From Polynucleobacter wuianus (lineage in GTDB: Bacteria > Pseudomonadota > Gammaproteobacteria > Burkholderiales > Burkholderiaceae), in the NCBI RefSeq assembly GCF_001659725.1, contig NZ_CP015922.1:434001-498000 (forward strand): a stretch of 64,000 bases of DNA. Reading direction: 5' to 3'. How positions within the stretch are numbered: the stretch's first letter is position 1; each line of letters begins with the position of its first letter. The translations under genes and the position numbers were made by a program. Shown one piece after another: positions 8,789-17,176 of this stretch. The notes below the pieces were generated by a model that worked only from the letters and a program-made list of their open reading frames with translations, was not told where the DNA came from and did not search any database.

Positions 8789-9670
8789 TTATTTTTTAGC
8801 GCCAATTAAAAATTGTTGCTTAATCATTTGTGTGACATTTTGGCGAGTGTGTTTCTTGCGCTCAAGTAAGCCTACTTTTCTAAAAATCGTTTTTCCTTCA
8901 AGCTCATGAATGCTCAGTTGTCGATCAGAAGACCAAGTAATATTGGCTAGTTTTGGAACGATCGAATAGCCAAGGCCTTGTCGTACTAATTCAATAATGG
9001 CTTCCACAGAGTTGAGCTCCATACCTTCCTGAATAGAGAGCTTATTCGCTTTGATGGTTTGATCTACCAGGTGACCTGTCCAGGTATTCCGTTCAAAACG
9101 AATAAAGGGTAGGTTCGATCCAATTGGAGAGACGCTTTCTTTGTGCTTTGACTTTGATGCTGGGGTGATTAGAATCATTGGCTCCTTATAGAGCTCAGTC
9201 CACTGTACGTTCTGAGGTAGAGCATAGGGTGACTCGGTCACAATTGCAGCGTCAATACTGCCTTCTAGTACTTGATCTAGAAAATCACTTGATAGGCCAG
9301 CAATCAGTTTGACTTCTAGGCTTGGAAAGTTTTGTTTTAATTCGTTTAACGTTTTTCCGAATGCGCCCATAAGGGTAGAAACCAGCGCACCTAAAACAAT
9401 CGTACCGCTAAGGTCGGATTTCAAGTGAGAGCCAAGTGCCTCATAACGCGCCACAATTTCTTGTATAGGCTCAATGAGTGATCTTCCGTGCGCATTTAAT
9501 GATAAGGAGCGCTTCGTGCGATCAAATAATTCAAGCCCAATTTCTTTTTCCAGCTGTTGTAATTGCTGACCAGCTGCGGCTGCTGTGAGGCCAATTTCTC
9601 TGGCGGCAGCTGCAACACTCTTATACCTAGTGATTGCAAGGAAGTTTTTGAGGGTTCTGATGCTGGACAT
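8789..9670 (-). CDS. LysR-family transcriptional regulator
   Basis: The 293-residue product has the LysR N-terminal helix-turn-helix (RTLKNFLAITRYKSVAAAAREIGL, given here only by its position, about 5-28) and a C-terminal substrate-binding domain with SIDAAIVTESPY and RQGLGYSIVP. It is divergent from the sulfite dehydrogenase gene starting at 9810, with 139 bp between the starts. The usual LysR arrangement makes it the likely activator of that operon, perhaps sensing sulfite or a sulfonate intermediate; the ligand cannot be read from sequence. It could also govern the whole cluster to 17121. Confidence 0.9.
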   Translation of the reverse strand: MSSIRTLKNFLAITRYKSVAAAAREIGLTAAAAGQQLQQLEKEIGLELFDRTKRSLSLNAHGRSLIEPIQEIVARYEALGSHLKSDLSGTIVLGALVSTLMGAFGKTLNELKQNFPSLEVKLIAGLSSDFLDQVLEGSIDAAIVTESPYALPQNVQWTELYKEPMILITPASKSKHKESVSPIGSNLPFIRFERNTWTGHLVDQTIKANKLSIQEGMELNSVEAIIELVRQGLGYSIVPKLANITWSSDRQLSIHELEGKTIFRKVGLLERKKHTRQNVTQMIKQQFLIGAKK

Positions 9671-9809
9671 GATTTTGATTATAAGGAAGGGTTTTATCTG
9701 ATAGAAAGTAATTTTTAATCCAGAAAATAATATTTAGCCGTCTAATAATTGATGGTAAGGTGTTAACAAGATTTTGAACCTCAGTGAAGCTATTGGAGAC
9801 GAGCTATAT

Positions 9810-11069
9810 ATGAGTAGCAAGAAAGACGTATCTGTGCGACGCAACTTTTTGAAAAAAACTCTCATTGCTGGGTCGGTTGTTGGTGGAGCGGTCACCTCGA
9901 AAATTGCACTTGCTCAAAATAGCGAATCCAATTTTTTAGTTGTTGATCCTTGGACTAAGACTCAAGGATCAGGATTTATAAATCCTCCCTATGGATTGCC
10001 TTCAAAGTATGAAAAGAATGTGGTGAGAGTTCTTCCCAATCCTGTGCCCACCTTCCCAACAGGATCGAGAACACCATTGCAAAGTTTGCACGGCATCATT
10101 ACTCCCAATGGCCTTGTATTTGAGCGCCATCATGCGGGTATTCCTGACATCAATCCTGATCAGCACCGCCTGGTTATTCATGGAATGGTAGATCGTCCGA
10201 TGATTTTCACTATGGAAGATATTGTTCGCTTTCCATCTGAATCACGAATCTATTTCTTGGAATGTTCTGGCAATAGCGCAGCCGAATTAAAAAAAGCCAC
10301 CGGAAAGACTGCTCAAGAAATACATGGCTTGCTTTCCTGTTGTGAATGGACTGGTGTTCGTCTCTCTACAATTTTGCAAGAATGCGGCGTTCAGAGTTCT
10401 GCTAAGTGGGCTTTGGCAGAGGGGGCTGATGGCGCCGCAATGACGCGTAGTATCCCCATGAGCAAAATGATGGATGATGCCCTATTGGTATATGCCCAAA
10501 ATGGTGAGATGTTGCGGGCAGAGCAGGGTTACCCATTGCGACTATTTTTACCGGGTTTTGAGGGAAACATGAGCATTAAGTGGCTACGCCGAATTAAATT
10601 AGGCGATGCACCTTGGCAGACGCGCGAAGAAACTTCGGCATACACAGATCTTCTGCCCGATGGGAAAGCCGAGCAATTTACATTTGCGATGGATGTGAAG
10701 TCAGTGATCACGCAGCCATCAGGAATGATGAAGCTCAAATTAAAGGGCTTCTATGAGATTTCAGGGGTTGCATGGTCTGGCAACGGCAAAATTAGATCTG
10801 TTGAGGTTTCAACTGATGGCGGTAAATTCTGGTCTCAAGCAATTCTTCAGGAGCCTGTGATGGATAAGTCCTTAGTTCGGTTCCGTTTTCCATGGGTTTG
10901 GGATGGCGCACCAGCGGTATTGATGAGTCGTGCTGTTGATGCCAGCGGCGATGTTCAGCCCACAATGGATGCCCTATTGAAAGCAAAGGGCGCCAATATT
11001 TTTTATCACAACAATGCTATTCAGCCATGGCGTGTAGCGGCAAATGGTGAGATCACAAATGATCGATAA
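9810..11069 (+). CDS. SoxC/SorA-family molybdenum sulfite dehydrogenase, Tat-exported
   Basis: Sulfite oxidase-type molybdopterin enzyme that would oxidise sulfite to sulfate in the periplasm. The 419-residue product starts with a twin-arginine signal (VRRNFLKK, arginines 10-11, hydrophobic stretch, ALA-Q cleavage near 35). The molybdenum-ligand cysteine is Cys152 in FLECSGNS. The EIHGLLSCCEWTGVRLS segment resembles SoxC more than SorA, and a dimerisation domain with WSGNGKIRSVEVSTDGG closes the protein. The ATG at 9810 has GGAG upstream; an upstream in-frame codon at 9774 would spoil the signal peptide. The cytochrome gene overlaps its end. No soxXYZAB genes are nearby, which favours a role on free sulfite. 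Confidence 0.9.
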   Translation: MSSKKDVSVRRNFLKKTLIAGSVVGGAVTSKIALAQNSESNFLVVDPWTKTQGSGFINPPYGLPSKYEKNVVRVLPNPVPTFPTGSRTPLQSLHGIITPNGLVFERHHAGIPDINPDQHRLVIHGMVDRPMIFTMEDIVRFPSESRIYFLECSGNSAAELKKATGKTAQEIHGLLSCCEWTGVRLSTILQECGVQSSAKWALAEGADGAAMTRSIPMSKMMDDALLVYAQNGEMLRAEQGYPLRLFLPGFEGNMSIKWLRRIKLGDAPWQTREETSAYTDLLPDGKAEQFTFAMDVKSVITQPSGMMKLKLKGFYEISGVAWSGNGKIRSVEVSTDGGKFWSQAILQEPVMDKSLVRFRFPWVWDGAPAVLMSRAVDASGDVQPTMDALLKAKGANIFYHNNAIQPWRVAANGEITNDR

Positions 11070-11598
11070 ATTCATTTGGAATAAAGTTTTACTTAGTGCC
11101 ACCTTATTTGGGCTAATCACTGCTTGCTCTTCTGGCTATCAGGTTAAGGGATCTACAGGTCTTGGTAAGCCCATTACTGAAGATCAACTTCAGGCGTGGA
11201 ATATAGATGTCAATGGAGCTGGCGTGGGTTTACCAGTGGGCTCAGGTTCAGTTGCTGCGGGCGAGGTAGTATTCCAACAGCAATGCGCTTCTTGCCATGG
11301 CGCTCAAGGTCAAGGTGGTGTAGCCAATCGATTGGTGGGTGGAGGGGGTCTGAATACGGCAAGTCCAATAAAGACGGTTGGTAGTTATTGGCCGTACGCT
11401 ACAACTATCTTCGATTACACCCGCCGAGCAATGCCTCATAATGCGCCCCAATCATTGAGTAACGATCAGGTTTATGCTGTCACAGCTTATATTTTGTATT
11501 TGAATCAGATCGTCCCAAAAGATTCTGTGATGAATGCGCAAACATTGCCATTAGTAAAGATGCCCAATCGGAATGGTTTTATACCTATAGAGCGTTAA
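11059..11598 (+). CDS. Mono-haem cytochrome c lipoprotein, partner of the sulfite dehydrogenase
   Basis: Probable electron acceptor of the upstream molybdoenzyme. The 179-residue product has a lipoprotein signal with lipobox LITAC (Cys23), and one haem-binding CASCH at 76-80 inside a class I cytochrome c fold; the distal methionine is probably in RRAMPHNAPQSLS. It overlaps the preceding gene by 11 bp, so the two are translationally coupled. It is larger than SorB (about 80-100 residues) and much smaller than two-haem SoxD, but the region around the haem is like the SoxD C-terminal domain. Confidence 0.88.
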   Translation: MIDKFIWNKVLLSATLFGLITACSSGYQVKGSTGLGKPITEDQLQAWNIDVNGAGVGLPVGSGSVAAGEVVFQQQCASCHGAQGQGGVANRLVGGGGLNTASPIKTVGSYWPYATTIFDYTRRAMPHNAPQSLSNDQVYAVTAYILYLNQIVPKDSVMNAQTLPLVKMPNRNGFIPIER

Positions 11599-11620
11599 GG
11601 CACCCCTCAAAATCCCCTAT

Positions 11621-11651
11621 CTTTGAGATAAATAAATACTTTATCTCAAAG
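11621..11651. repeat. Perfect 12-bp inverted repeat between cytochrome c and frdB-like genes
   Basis: CTTTGAGATAAA at 11621-11632 is exactly inverted as TTTATCTCAAAG at 11640-11651, with a 7-nt loop. The downstream flank is A-rich rather than a T run, so it is not a standard terminator; T-rich sequence only comes at 11667-11676. It ends 48 bp before the next start codon and may be an operator for the following operon or a processing/attenuation hairpin. Confidence 0.6.
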
Positions 11652-11699
11652 AAAAATTAATTCGATTTATTTTTTACTATCCATCAATATAATGAGGAT

Positions 11700-12431
11700 A
11701 TGTCAAATACTGATCTCAAAGTAAGGGTATGGCGCGGCTCCCAAGAGGGGGAGTTTGTAGAGTACTTGGTGCCACGTAACCCAAATCAAACGGTTTTGGA
11801 TGTCGTTACCTACATTCAGAGAAAGCTCGATCCTACTTTGAGTTATCGCTTTGCTTGCCGAGTGGGTATGTGTGGTTCTTGTGCAATGACTGTAAATGGC
11901 GTTGCACGCTGGACATGTCGTACTCATGTATCTCAAATTCTTCAAGGCGATTCATTAGAAATTGCCCCCTTAAACAACTTGCCTGTCATTAAAGACCTCG
12001 CAACGGATATGCGAGAGTTTTTTAATAAATGGAAGGGTGCGGTTGGATTCTTCAAAGGTAGCCAAACTCGCCATGATGATTTTGCAAAAGTTGAGCCAGA
12101 TTCTAAAGAGCGTCAATTAGCCAATGCCGGAATTGAATGTATTGGGTGTGGAGTTTGCTATGCATCTTGTGAGGTAGTTGAGTCTAGGCCCAATTATCTT
12201 GGACCTGCTGCACTCAATCGGGCTTGGACATTAACGAATGATGTGAGGGATGTTCAGCAGCTGGAACGTATGCGTGCGGTCGCTGGCGACGCTGGTTGCC
12301 ATGCCTGTCATACGCAAGGCTCTTGTACCGAGCGTTGCCCCAAGGCTATTGAGCCAACGGCCAGTATTGCAGGCTTGAAGAAACTGATTGCTAAGGCTGC
12401 CGTACGCGGAAGTAAATGGGGTAAGTTATGA
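11700..12431 (+). CDS. Fumarate reductase/succinate dehydrogenase-like iron-sulfur subunit
   Basis: Electron-transfer subunit of a membrane quinone:dicarboxylate oxidoreductase. The 243-residue product has a [2Fe-2S] motif CRVGMCGSC...C near 60-80, a [4Fe-4S] motif CIGCGVCYASC near 147-157 and a third cluster motif CHACHTQGSCTERCPK near 203-218. The serine-free CGSC pattern and YLGPAALNRAW look more like FrdB than SdhB. It opens a six-gene operon (B, two membrane subunits, fumarase alpha and beta, flavoprotein) whose genes overlap or nearly touch. The substrate could be succinate/fumarate or a related C4 acid. Confidence 0.93.
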   Translation: MSNTDLKVRVWRGSQEGEFVEYLVPRNPNQTVLDVVTYIQRKLDPTLSYRFACRVGMCGSCAMTVNGVARWTCRTHVSQILQGDSLEIAPLNNLPVIKDLATDMREFFNKWKGAVGFFKGSQTRHDDFAKVEPDSKERQLANAGIECIGCGVCYASCEVVESRPNYLGPAALNRAWTLTNDVRDVQQLERMRAVAGDAGCHACHTQGSCTERCPKAIEPTASIAGLKKLIAKAAVRGSKWGKL

Positions 12432-12778
12432 GTACCGGAGTATTGCAAGCTAAGCTTTGGTATGCACAAAGAATCAGCGCAATGGTGCTAGGTCTTTGCG
12501 TGGCAATTCATTTGGTGATTATTTTCTATGCCATCAGAGGTGGCTTAAGTGCGCAAGAGATATTAGGCCGCACTCAAGGCAACATATTATTTGCCATTTT
12601 TTATGAAGTATTTGTCTTGGCATGTTTTGTACATGCGCCAATTGGCGTTGCAAATATTTTGCAAGAGACTTTACCTAAAAGTGGGTTATCTAAGCCTCTA
12701 GCTTGGATCTTAGCTTTCCTGATATTGGTTCTTGGTACGACTGCAGTGATTGGTGTATTTACGGGTGGTCAGATATGA
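12428..12778 (+). CDS. Membrane anchor subunit 1 of the fumarate reductase/succinate dehydrogenase-like complex
   Basis: A 116-residue protein with three predicted transmembrane helices (about 17-38, 55-78, 92-113). Histidines in AIHLVIIFY and FVHAPIGV sit inside helices and could ligate haem b. The ATG overlaps the stop of the iron-sulfur subunit by 4 bp. The function is taken from topology and place in the operon rather than from strong motifs. Confidence 0.85.
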   Translation: MSTGVLQAKLWYAQRISAMVLGLCVAIHLVIIFYAIRGGLSAQEILGRTQGNILFAIFYEVFVLACFVHAPIGVANILQETLPKSGLSKPLAWILAFLILVLGTTAVIGVFTGGQI

Positions 12779-13134
12779 GCTCTAGACCAAAGTTAGACTA
12801 CCGCGCTAAAAGCCATCTATCGTATTTCGCCTACGCATGCCATCGTTTTTCTGGCTTGCTCTTGGCTTGCTTTATTCCTTTGCACTTTCTGATGCTATCC
12901 CAATCGCTGCGAGGTGCACAGGGCTTCGAGAAATCACTGGCTTTAACTGATTTTTGGGTCTTTAAGTTCGGAGAGTGGGCTTTAGTGATCTTATTGTCAG
13001 TGCATTTAGCTGGCGGGATTCGCTTGCTCATGATTGAGTTTGGTCCATGGAGGGGATTACGTAAGAGCTGGATTCAGGCTTCCATTTTGTTCGCTATTGC
13101 TTGCGGACTTTTGTTTTTATATTTTGCTAATTGA
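12775..13134 (+). CDS. Membrane anchor subunit 2 of the complex (SdhC-like)
   Basis: A 119-residue protein with three hydrophobic helices. It has the SdhC-type helix start HRFSGLLLACFIPLH and a later VHLAGGIRLLMIE, each with a histidine that could bind haem b or shape the quinone site. The start chosen is the ATG at 12775 that overlaps the previous stop as ATGA. A longer in-frame start at 12703 would lie deep inside the preceding gene and is rejected. Confidence 0.85.
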   Translation: MSSRPKLDYRAKSHLSYFAYACHRFSGLLLACFIPLHFLMLSQSLRGAQGFEKSLALTDFWVFKFGEWALVILLSVHLAGGIRLLMIEFGPWRGLRKSWIQASILFAIACGLLFLYFAN

Positions 13135-13144
13135 TTAGGTTGAT

Positions 13145-14020
13145 ATGCAATTACAGATGAATTTAGTTGAAGAGGCTTGTAAAGAGCTCTACATTCGAGC
13201 CCTCAAGGTTTTGCCTGATGATATTAAGGCGGGGATTGATCGCCTGGATAAGGCAGAAACAGATTCACGTGCTCAAGTTGTTTTAAAGACCATGATTACG
13301 AATATTTCAGTAGCAGAGCGCGAAGACAATCTCCTTTGCCAAGATACGGGCCTACCGATCTACAACGTCAAGATTGGCCGTAATGTGCAATTTGATGGCA
13401 TGGAATTAAAGGCCGCTATTCGCAAGGGCTGTGAGCGTGCTACTAAAGAGTACCCATTGCGCTCATCGGTTATTCATCCTATTACACGTAAAAATAATCA
13501 CACCTCTTGCGGCATTGATATGCCAGCCATTCATATTGATTTTTTTGATACGTCTGAGTCGGTAGAAATTGAAATGGTCCCCAAGGGAAGCGGTTCAGAA
13601 AATAACTCCTTTCTAAAAATGGCAATCCCTGCAGAGGGTATTCAGGGTGTTAAAGCATTTGTGATTGAAAGTGTAGTTTCTGCTGGTGGCAAGACCTGCC
13701 CGCCAACTATTGTGGGGGTTGGTATTGGCGGAACCTCAGATCAGTGTGTGGCAATGGCTAAACGCGCGGCAACTCGTGAGTTAGGCAGTGTATGCAGTGA
13801 TGAAGAGGGCGCGAAGCTGGAGAAGGAGCTCAGCGCCGCTGTAAATCAACTGGGCATTGGGCCTCAAGGTTTAGGTGGTGACGGGACGGCTTTTGCGGTT
13901 CAAGTAGAGTTGGCTCATACGCACATTACTTTAAATCCTGTAGCAGTCAATATGCAGTGTCACTCAGCACGTAGAGCACGTGCAACCTTTACGCCCAATG
14001 GCGTGACTTACGGATTCTAG
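13145..14020 (+). CDS. Class I fumarase/tartrate dehydratase-type alpha subunit
   Basis: Iron-sulfur hydro-lyase alpha subunit, equivalent to the N-terminal domain of E. coli FumA or to TtdA. The 291-residue product has three cysteines in the family positions for a labile [4Fe-4S] cluster: C65 (NLLCQDTG), C122 (TSCGIDMP) and C185 (GKTCPPTIVGVG). It lies 10 bp after the membrane subunits and 11 bp before the beta subunit. Fumarate/malate is the default reaction. L-tartrate, mesaconate or another C4-C5 dicarboxylate are possible, since this family changes substrate readily. Confidence 0.93.
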   Translation: MQLQMNLVEEACKELYIRALKVLPDDIKAGIDRLDKAETDSRAQVVLKTMITNISVAEREDNLLCQDTGLPIYNVKIGRNVQFDGMELKAAIRKGCERATKEYPLRSSVIHPITRKNNHTSCGIDMPAIHIDFFDTSESVEIEMVPKGSGSENNSFLKMAIPAEGIQGVKAFVIESVVSAGGKTCPPTIVGVGIGGTSDQCVAMAKRAATRELGSVCSDEEGAKLEKELSAAVNQLGIGPQGLGGDGTAFAVQVELAHTHITLNPVAVNMQCHSARRARATFTPNGVTYGF

Positions 14021-14031
14021 GAAGGCGGCAG

Positions 14032-14643
14032 ATGGCACATTACAACCTTGCTACACCAGTGAGCGAAGAGGATATTCGTAAGCTACGTATTAACGATACC
14101 GTTACCTTACAAAATACCTTGTTTGGTATTCGTGATGCGACTCAGATACATATGTTTGATCATGATCGTAAGACACGATTTGATTTAAATGGTCATGCAG
14201 TGATTCATACGGCACCGAATGTTCGTAAGGTACCAGTAAGTACCCAGTTCCCTGCGGGGTATGAGCCTATTTGCATTGGTACAACTACCTCAGATCGTAT
14301 GGAGCGATTCACGCGTCCATTGATGACACAAAACGGTGTGCGTATGATTGTGGGTAAAGGTGGCATGCGTGAGGGTTCTGCAGATGCATTCAAAGAGATA
14401 GGCGGCGTTTATCTGGCTATTATTGGCGGTACTGCAGCCCTTGAAACCACCTGGATCGAGCAGATTGAAGATGTCGATATGGATGATCTCAATCCAGAAT
14501 CTTTATGGCGCTTCAAGATTAAAGATTTTGGCCCACTGTTAGTAGCAATGGATAGTCATGGCGGTAGCATCTATCAAGAAGTGAAAAGTGACGTTGCTAG
14601 TAAAAAAGAGGCGGTACTAAAAAGCCTTGGGATCACTTCATGA
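14032..14643 (+). CDS. Class I fumarase/tartrate dehydratase-type beta subunit
   Basis: A 203-residue partner of the alpha subunit, corresponding to the C-terminal domain of one-chain class I fumarases and to TtdB. Recognisable stretches are GTTTSDRMERFTRP and VGKGGMREGSADAF, which form part of the substrate site. An AAGGCGG ribosome-binding site precedes the ATG. It overlaps the flavoprotein gene by 4 bp, so the hydratase is co-translated with the oxidoreductase subunits. Confidence 0.93.
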   Translation: MAHYNLATPVSEEDIRKLRINDTVTLQNTLFGIRDATQIHMFDHDRKTRFDLNGHAVIHTAPNVRKVPVSTQFPAGYEPICIGTTTSDRMERFTRPLMTQNGVRMIVGKGGMREGSADAFKEIGGVYLAIIGGTAALETTWIEQIEDVDMDDLNPESLWRFKIKDFGPLLVAMDSHGGSIYQEVKSDVASKKEAVLKSLGITS

Positions 14644-16379
14644 GTTCGACTCCAACAATACCAACAATCGATACTGATATCTTGATATTGGGCTCTGGAG
14701 GTGCGGGGCTTTTTGCTGCCTTACATGCCCATCAAGCAAGTCCAAATTTAAATATCACGATCGCTGTCAAAGGATTGCTAGGCAAATGTGGCTGTACGCG
14801 CATGGTGCAGGGCGGTTACAACGTCGCACTTGCAGAAGGTGATTCTGTCGAGCGCCATTTTATGGATACGATTGAAGGAGGCAAGTGGCTCTCCGATCAA
14901 GATTTGGCATGGACGCTTGTCAGTAAAGCGGTTGAGCGTATTCATGAATTGGAAAATGAATTAGGCTGCTTTTTTGATCGCAATCCTGACGGTACAGTTC
15001 ATCAAAAAGCATTTGCTGGTCAAACATTTGACCGCACCGTTCACAAAGGCGACCTAACGGGCATTGAGATTATTAATCGCCTGGCCGAGCAAGTATGGTC
15101 AAGGGGTATTAATCGACTTGAAGAACATCGTGCAATTGAATTAATTCATAGCAAGGATGGTAAATCGCTTGCGGGTGTTTTGATGCTCAACATGCAGACG
15201 GGGCAATTTGTTTTGGTCCGAGCTAAGGCTGTCTTGCTCGCTACTGGTGGTGGTCCCACTATGTACAAATACCATACCCCATCTGGTGATAAGAGCTGTG
15301 ATGGCTTAGCAATGGCATTACGTGCAGGACTCACCCTGCGGGATATGGAAATGGTGCAGTTTCATCCCACTGGCTTATTGGCGGGTCCTGGAACTCGTAT
15401 GACCGGTACGGTGCTGGAAGAGGGTTTACGTGGAGCTGGCGGATATTTGCTCAACGGTAATAAAGAGCGCTTTATGGGTAATTATGACCCACGCAATGAG
15501 CGCGCTACCAGAGACATCGTTTCTCGCTCGATTAACTCTGAAATTCGTGCGGGGCGTGCAACTCCTAATGGTGGTGTCTATATCCAAATGAGTCATTTAG
15601 GTCCAGAGAATGTACGTAAGCAATTCAAGGGAATGGTTGAGCGTTGCGCTGACAGCGGGTTTGATTTAGCAAATGATTTAGTGGAAGTGGTGCCAACTGC
15701 GCACTACATGATGGGCGGTCTTGTATTTAAAAAGGATTGCAGTACCGAGCTTCCTGGATTGTTTGCGGCTGGCGAAGACACTGGTGGGGTACATGGCGCC
15801 AATCGTTTGGGTGGTAATGGCGTTGCCAACTCAACTGTATTTGGTGGCATTGCAGGTGACGCAATGGCCCATTGGGTTGCCACTCAGCAGTTAAGTGAAT
15901 GCAATATGGATGAGGTGATGGCAAGCATTCAAGAGCATGAAGCACCATTAAAACAGTTGCCTGGCGATATTGAATCTATACGAGATGCTTTGGCGGAGTG
16001 TATGTGGGATGACGTGGGCATCTCTAGAACTCGCGAAAGTCTATTGCGTGCAAGCCAAACTTTAAAGCAGTTGGGCTCCCAATTGAAGCAAATGGGGGTA
16101 GGTGATATTCAGCGTGAATACAGTAACACTTGGCAAGATTGGATGAATTTACAAAACCTCATTCTGGTAAGTCAGGCTGTGACTCAAGCAGCGATTGCCC
16201 GCGAGAATTCGAGGGGCGCTCATTATCGTGATGATTTCCCTGAGCCGGGCTCGCTTGAGGATTCTTATTACACCGCTGTCAATTTCAATAATGAAGAGTT
16301 AAAGATTGAAAATCGTCCCGTGCAATTTACGATGATCAAGCCTGGGCAAACTATCTTAGTTGAGGCTTATCATTTTTGA
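14640..16379 (+). CDS. Fumarate reductase/succinate dehydrogenase-like flavoprotein subunit
   Basis: FAD-containing catalytic subunit, 579 residues. It has the dinucleotide-binding GSGGAGLFAA (18-27), VQFHPTGL, RGAGGYLLN, the ATRDIVSRS arginine, the AHYMMGGL histidine and VHGANRLGGNGVANS, so the dicarboxylate site is intact. The histidine that covalently binds FAD in SdhA/FrdA (SHT before the QGG motif) is absent: here the segment is GCTRMVQGG near 51-59, so FAD may be non-covalent as in L-aspartate oxidase. This subunit comes last in its operon, after the fumarase genes, which is an unusual order. Confidence 0.92.
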   Translation: MSSTPTIPTIDTDILILGSGGAGLFAALHAHQASPNLNITIAVKGLLGKCGCTRMVQGGYNVALAEGDSVERHFMDTIEGGKWLSDQDLAWTLVSKAVERIHELENELGCFFDRNPDGTVHQKAFAGQTFDRTVHKGDLTGIEIINRLAEQVWSRGINRLEEHRAIELIHSKDGKSLAGVLMLNMQTGQFVLVRAKAVLLATGGGPTMYKYHTPSGDKSCDGLAMALRAGLTLRDMEMVQFHPTGLLAGPGTRMTGTVLEEGLRGAGGYLLNGNKERFMGNYDPRNERATRDIVSRSINSEIRAGRATPNGGVYIQMSHLGPENVRKQFKGMVERCADSGFDLANDLVEVVPTAHYMMGGLVFKKDCSTELPGLFAAGEDTGGVHGANRLGGNGVANSTVFGGIAGDAMAHWVATQQLSECNMDEVMASIQEHEAPLKQLPGDIESIRDALAECMWDDVGISRTRESLLRASQTLKQLGSQLKQMGVGDIQREYSNTWQDWMNLQNLILVSQAVTQAAIARENSRGAHYRDDFPEPGSLEDSYYTAVNFNNEELKIENRPVQFTMIKPGQTILVEAYHF

Positions 16380-17121
16380 TCTGATTGAGCCTATCCAGTT
16401 TGCTTTGGCGATGCTGGTCATCTTTGTTGCCTATTTTATTTTTGGTATCTCAGGGTTTGGATCATCCATCATTTCCGTACCTTTGCTAGTACAGATGTAT
16501 CCGTTGAAGTCGGTGGTACCGATGATGGTTATTGTTGACATCTGCGCCTCTTTATATGTCGGCAGAAAATCCTCAAAAGATGCCAATTTCAAAGAGTTAA
16601 AGTGGCTTTTTCCATTTAGCTTGATTGGCATGATCCTGGGTATTTATTTACTAGTAAAGGCGCCAAGCGAGCCTTTGCTGATTACCTTGGGTTGCTTTGC
16701 TGCGATCAATGGTGTTCGAGTCCTTTGGCAGAGAAATACAGAAATGCGCGAACCCATTAGTAAGTGGTGGGCAGCGCCATTTGGATTCTTTGGAGGAACC
16801 TTTACGGCACTTTTTGCTACGGGTGGGCCGATTTACGTCTCCTACCTCGGTTTGCGCATCAATGATCCAAAGGCATTGCGCGCCACAATGGCGTTTGCAA
16901 TATTCTCTTTGACCTTTTTGCGCCTGACCTTAATGTTGGTTACTGGTTTGATCCTCAGTTGGCCAGTCATTGGTCTGGCAATTTGCTTGATGCCCGCAAC
17001 CTTTTTAGGAATTTGGTTGGGTACTCATGTCCATACCAAATTAAGTAATGCCGCTATGCGAGTGGCATATGGTTCGATTCTGGTTTTTGCTGGAACAATG
17101 CTATTGATTCGGCAGCTCTAA
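16360..17121 (+). CDS. TauE/SafE-family anion exporter
   Basis: Membrane protein of 253 residues with about eight hydrophobic segments and the family's glycine-rich GISGFGSSIISVPLL and FFGGTFTALFATGGP repeats. TauE members export sulfite or sulfoacetate or move related anions. Next to a sulfite dehydrogenase and a sulfolactate cluster, sulfite efflux is the likely job. The start is uncertain: the TTG at 16360 overlaps the flavoprotein by 20 bp and keeps the first helix complete, while the first in-frame ATG at 16411 would cut into it. Confidence 0.85.
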   Translation: MRLIIFDLIEPIQFALAMLVIFVAYFIFGISGFGSSIISVPLLVQMYPLKSVVPMMVIVDICASLYVGRKSSKDANFKELKWLFPFSLIGMILGIYLLVKAPSEPLLITLGCFAAINGVRVLWQRNTEMREPISKWWAAPFGFFGGTFTALFATGGPIYVSYLGLRINDPKALRATMAFAIFSLTFLRLTLMLVTGLILSWPVIGLAICLMPATFLGIWLGTHVHTKLSNAAMRVAYGSILVFAGTMLLIRQL

Positions 17122-17125
17122 AAAA

Positions 17126-17150
17126 CAAGGGGCGAAATCTTCGCCCCTTG
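17126..17150 (-). terminator. Terminator between tauE-like and tctC-like genes
   Basis: CAAGGGGCGA at 17126-17135 pairs perfectly with TCGCCCCTTG at 17141-17150 around a 5-nt loop. A run of A at 17120-17125 becomes a T run on the minus strand, so it terminates the minus-strand tctC-like gene. It may also slow plus-strand transcripts from the exporter gene. Confidence 0.88.
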
Positions 17151-17176
17151 AAATTGATCTGAGTGCTGGTATTAAA

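Noticed and set aside
9774..9810. Upstream start for the sulfite dehydrogenase
   Set aside because: It would put extra charged residues before the Tat motif; the ATG at 9810 has a ribosome-binding site and gives a normal signal peptide.
12703..12775. Longer start for the second membrane anchor gene
   Set aside because: The upstream part would lie inside the preceding gene in another frame, while the ATG at 12775 overlaps that gene's stop in the normal ATGA way and begins the conserved sequence.
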